DNA of 8,656 nt from Desulfovibrio sp. (GTDB lineage Bacteria > Desulfobacterota > Desulfovibrionia > Desulfovibrionales > Desulfovibrionaceae): contig JAQVZK010000089.1 of the NCBI GenBank assembly GCA_028708195.1, positions 1-8,656 on the forward strand. Direction: 5' to 3'. Below, one piece after another: positions 7,356 through 8,656 of this stretch. Position 1 is the first letter of the stretch. Every line of letters starts with the position of its first letter. The notes beneath the pieces were generated by a model. That model saw only the letters and a program-made list of their open reading frames with translations. It made no database searches and was not told the DNA's origin. The translations under genes were made by a program, and so were the position numbers.

Positions 7356-7449
7356 GGAGACGTTTCGTCACCGGTGTGGCGCCCGGTCTTCAAAACCGGT
7401 GGCAGGCTTTACCGTCTGCGGTAGGTTCGACCCCTATACGTCTCCGCCA
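7356..7449 (+). tRNA. selC: Selenocysteine tRNA (tRNA-Sec, anticodon TCA)
   Basis: A 94-base tRNA with genomically encoded CCA that reads UGA for selenocysteine together with SelB. The 8-bp acceptor stem GGAGACGT / ACGTCTCC, one longer than normal tRNAs, is the hallmark. The anticodon stem CCGGT / ACCGG encloses the loop CTTCAAA with TCA at 7390-7392. The long variable arm pairs GCAGGC with GTCTGC, and the T-arm has GGTTCGACCCC. It closely resembles E. coli selC in D-arm and overall length. Its presence implies the host makes selenoproteins; in Desulfovibrio these are known to include formate dehydrogenases and NiFeSe hydrogenases. No selenoprotein gene or other sel gene is in this window. 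It is divergent from ftsH and has its own promoter and terminator. Confidence 0.98.
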
Positions 7450-7485
7450 TAAGATACAACCAGGCCTGACGGCCAAGGTCAACAT

Positions 7486-7517
7486 CCCCTTTGAGGCTCT
7501 GCTTCAAAGGGGTTTTT
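7486..7517 (+). terminator. Intrinsic terminator of selC
   Basis: A perfect 9-bp stem CCCCTTTGA / TCAAAGGGG with a 9-base loop is followed by TTTTT. It begins 37 bases after the tRNA CCA end, so the precursor carries a short 3' trailer. Confidence 0.88.
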
Positions 7518-7836
7518 GCATGTTTTTACCGGATGCCCCACAAGACCATGCCCGCGCGGCCCGGCTTTACCCGCGGCATACTCCTCTGCGTCCCGGCTTC
7601 CCCCGCGGCCCCTGCCCTCTGAACGATTTACACCAGGCTCGGCCTGGGCTTGCCGCTTTCTGGCAACTGCGTCCCACCGGTTTGTGGCGCTCCCTTTTTA
7701 TAGTGGCATGCTCAGGCCATGCGCGCCTGTGCTCAGGCTGCGCACTCCGACATCATTGCCAACACACTAATAATACTGACCATTCATCTTTATGGCATTG
7801 CAAGGTCGCAGTTTTCAAATCCGCGACAACGAAACA
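7518..7836. other. Non-coding stretch between selC terminator and sodB promoter
   Basis: About 320 bases without a convincing gene. The plus-strand open frames here give Pro/Arg/Cys-rich translations without recognisable motifs or good ribosome binding sites, and the minus strand is interrupted by stops. The first half is very GC-rich and the last 100 bases AT-rich. It holds an imperfect 18-base direct repeat (7560-7577, 7592-7609), a CCAGGC-TCG-GCCTGG hairpin (7633-7647), a TTGCC/GGCAA inverted repeat near 7650-7666, and two copies of TGCTCAGGC (7709-7717, 7730-7738). It may be regulatory sequence, an unrecognised small RNA, or remains of a decayed gene. Confidence 0.5.
7560..7609. repeat. 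Imperfect 18-base direct repeat, 32-base period
   Basis: CCCGGCTTTACCCGCGGC at 7560-7577 recurs as CCCGGCTTCCCCCGCGGC at 7592-7609, 16 of 18 bases identical. Each copy ends with the palindrome CCGCGG. A 32-base period is about three helical turns, so the copies would face the same side of the DNA. Function unknown. Confidence 0.5.
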
Positions 7837-7865
7837 TTGAAGTATCTATTGCCAGGTGCTATGAT
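7837..7865 (+). promoter_or_regulatory. Promoter of sodB (extended -10)
   Basis: TTGAAG (7837-7842), a 17-base spacer, then TATGAT (7860-7865) preceded by TGC, which makes an extended -10 element. A start near 7872 gives a leader of about 75 bases before sodB. I saw no clear Fur or PerR box overlapping it. Confidence 0.72.
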
Positions 7866-7947
7866 TTTATTAGGTGGAATATTTTTGGGGAGAAAGAGTT
7901 GTCCTGTCTATTTTCCAACGTGAACCCACATCATACGGAGTAAAAAA

Positions 7948-8535
7948 ATGGAACGCATTCTGCCCGATCTTCCCTACGCGATGGATGCCCTGGCACCAGC
8001 CATCTCTCTGGAAACAATGGAATATCACTATGGCAAACATCATAGAGCCTATGTAACCAATCTGAATAACCTTCAGGAGGGTACGGAGTATAAAGACATG
8101 TCGCTGGAGGACATAATCAAAAAAGCTCCTCCTTCAGGTATTTACAACAATGCCGCGCAAGTATGGAATCACACCTTTTTTTGGAGCTGTCTTAAACCCC
8201 AAGGCGGGGGAAAACCCGCAGGTGCATTGGCCGATGCCATCACCGGACAGTGGGGCAGCTTTGACAAGTTCAAGGAAGATTTTTCTGGCAAGGCTGCCGG
8301 CAATTTTGGCTCAGGCTGGACATACCTTGCCAAAAACTCCACTGGCGGCCTTGAAATTCAGAACCTGGGCGCTGCGGGCAACCCCCTGCGTACGGGCGAC
8401 ACCCCCATTTTGACTATTGATGTGTGGGAACACGCCTACTACATTGACTACCGCAATGCCCGCCCCAAGTTCATCGAAGCTTTCTTTGAAAAGCTCGTCA
8501 ATTGGGATTTTGCAGCCAAAAATTTCAAAAGCTGA
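7948..8535 (+). CDS. sodB: Iron superoxide dismutase SodB
   Basis: Converts superoxide to oxygen and hydrogen peroxide, giving an anaerobe protection during air exposure. The 195-residue protein has normal bacterial FeSOD length. The four metal ligands are present: His27 (EYHYGKHH), His75 (VWNHTFFW), Asp158 and His162 (DVWEHAYY). Gln71 in AAQVWNH, the position of E. coli Gln69, and the GSGW segment (121-124) point to the iron rather than manganese type; metal use cannot be proved from sequence. The ATG is supported by GGAG 7 bases upstream. There is no signal peptide, so it should be cytoplasmic, unlike the exported FeSOD I recall from D. vulgaris. It stands as a single gene with its own promoter and a strong hairpin after the stop. 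Confidence 0.97.
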   Translation: MERILPDLPYAMDALAPAISLETMEYHYGKHHRAYVTNLNNLQEGTEYKDMSLEDIIKKAPPSGIYNNAAQVWNHTFFWSCLKPQGGGKPAGALADAITGQWGSFDKFKEDFSGKAAGNFGSGWTYLAKNSTGGLEIQNLGAAGNPLRTGDTPILTIDVWEHAYYIDYRNARPKFIEAFFEKLVNWDFAAKNFKS

Positions 8536-8549
8536 CCCGCATCACACCA

Positions 8550-8588
8550 GCCAAACAGGGGCACAGGCAACACATGCCCCTGTTTGGC
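8550..8588. terminator. Perfect 14-bp hairpin after sodB (terminator-like, no T-run)
   Basis: GCCAAACAGGGGCA pairs perfectly with TGCCCCTGTTTGGC across an 11-base loop, beginning 14 bases after the sodB stop. Neither side has a run of T, so it is not a textbook intrinsic terminator. It may stop transcription with other factors, protect the mRNA 3' end, or act for a convergent gene beyond the right edge. Confidence 0.6.
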
Positions 8589-8656
8589 CAACGCATTCTC
8601 CCCTGCCAGCTTCACAACCAGCCTTGTTAACGACATAAAATCAGCAAAATTGCTTC

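Noticed and set aside
7154..7393. 79-codon minus-strand frame upstream of ftsH
   Set aside because: It begins inside the selC tRNA and runs through both promoter regions; no ribosome binding site or motif.
7313..7840. 175-codon plus-strand frame from upstream of selC to near sodB
   Set aside because: It reads straight through the tRNA and its terminator and has no family features; chance open frame.
7840..7947. Fur or PerR operator around the sodB promoter and leader
   Set aside because: The region is AT-rich, but I could not match a convincing dyad to either consensus.

Overview
The window looks like a chromosomal segment of a Desulfovibrio-type sulfate reducer (Desulfovibrionaceae). The reasons are the gene order ftsH-folP-cdaA-cdaR-glmM, which I recall from Desulfovibrio vulgaris, the presence of a selenocysteine tRNA, a Fe-type superoxide dismutase and moderately GC-rich codon use. 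The genus is inferred from memory of gene order and protein style, not from a search.

Minus strand, read right to left (positions 7107 to 1): ftsH (membrane AAA+ zinc protease), folP (dihydropteroate synthase), a membrane diguanylate cyclase with a CHASE-like sensor region, cdaA (membrane diadenylate cyclase), cdaR/ybbR (YbbR-domain partner of CdaA) and glmM (phosphoglucosamine mutase, cut by the left edge). The ftsH-folP and cdaA-cdaR junctions are nearly or actually overlapping. The remaining gaps are 55-124 bases, so this may be one long operon with internal promoters. CdaA, CdaR and GlmM form the known c-di-AMP synthesis and cell-wall precursor module of Gram-positive bacteria, here in an apparent Gram-negative. 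The unusual point is the c-di-GMP cyclase gene between folP and cdaA, which puts synthases for two different cyclic dinucleotides next to each other. A 14-codon reading frame also runs into its GTG start.

Plus strand (7313 to the right edge): selC (tRNA-Sec, anticodon TCA) with a good promoter and a strong intrinsic terminator; about 350 bases with no convincing gene but several short repeats; then sodB with an extended -10 promoter, a good ribosome binding site and a perfect 14-bp hairpin just after its stop codon. ftsH and selC are divergent, and the roughly 250 bases between them hold both promoters.

I see no insertion sequence, CRISPR array, phage gene or defence gene. The main points for a second look are the c-di-GMP/c-di-AMP gene neighbourhood, the micro-ORF at the cyclase start, atypical residues in otherwise intact FtsH and FolP motifs, and the structured non-coding stretches around selC and sodB.
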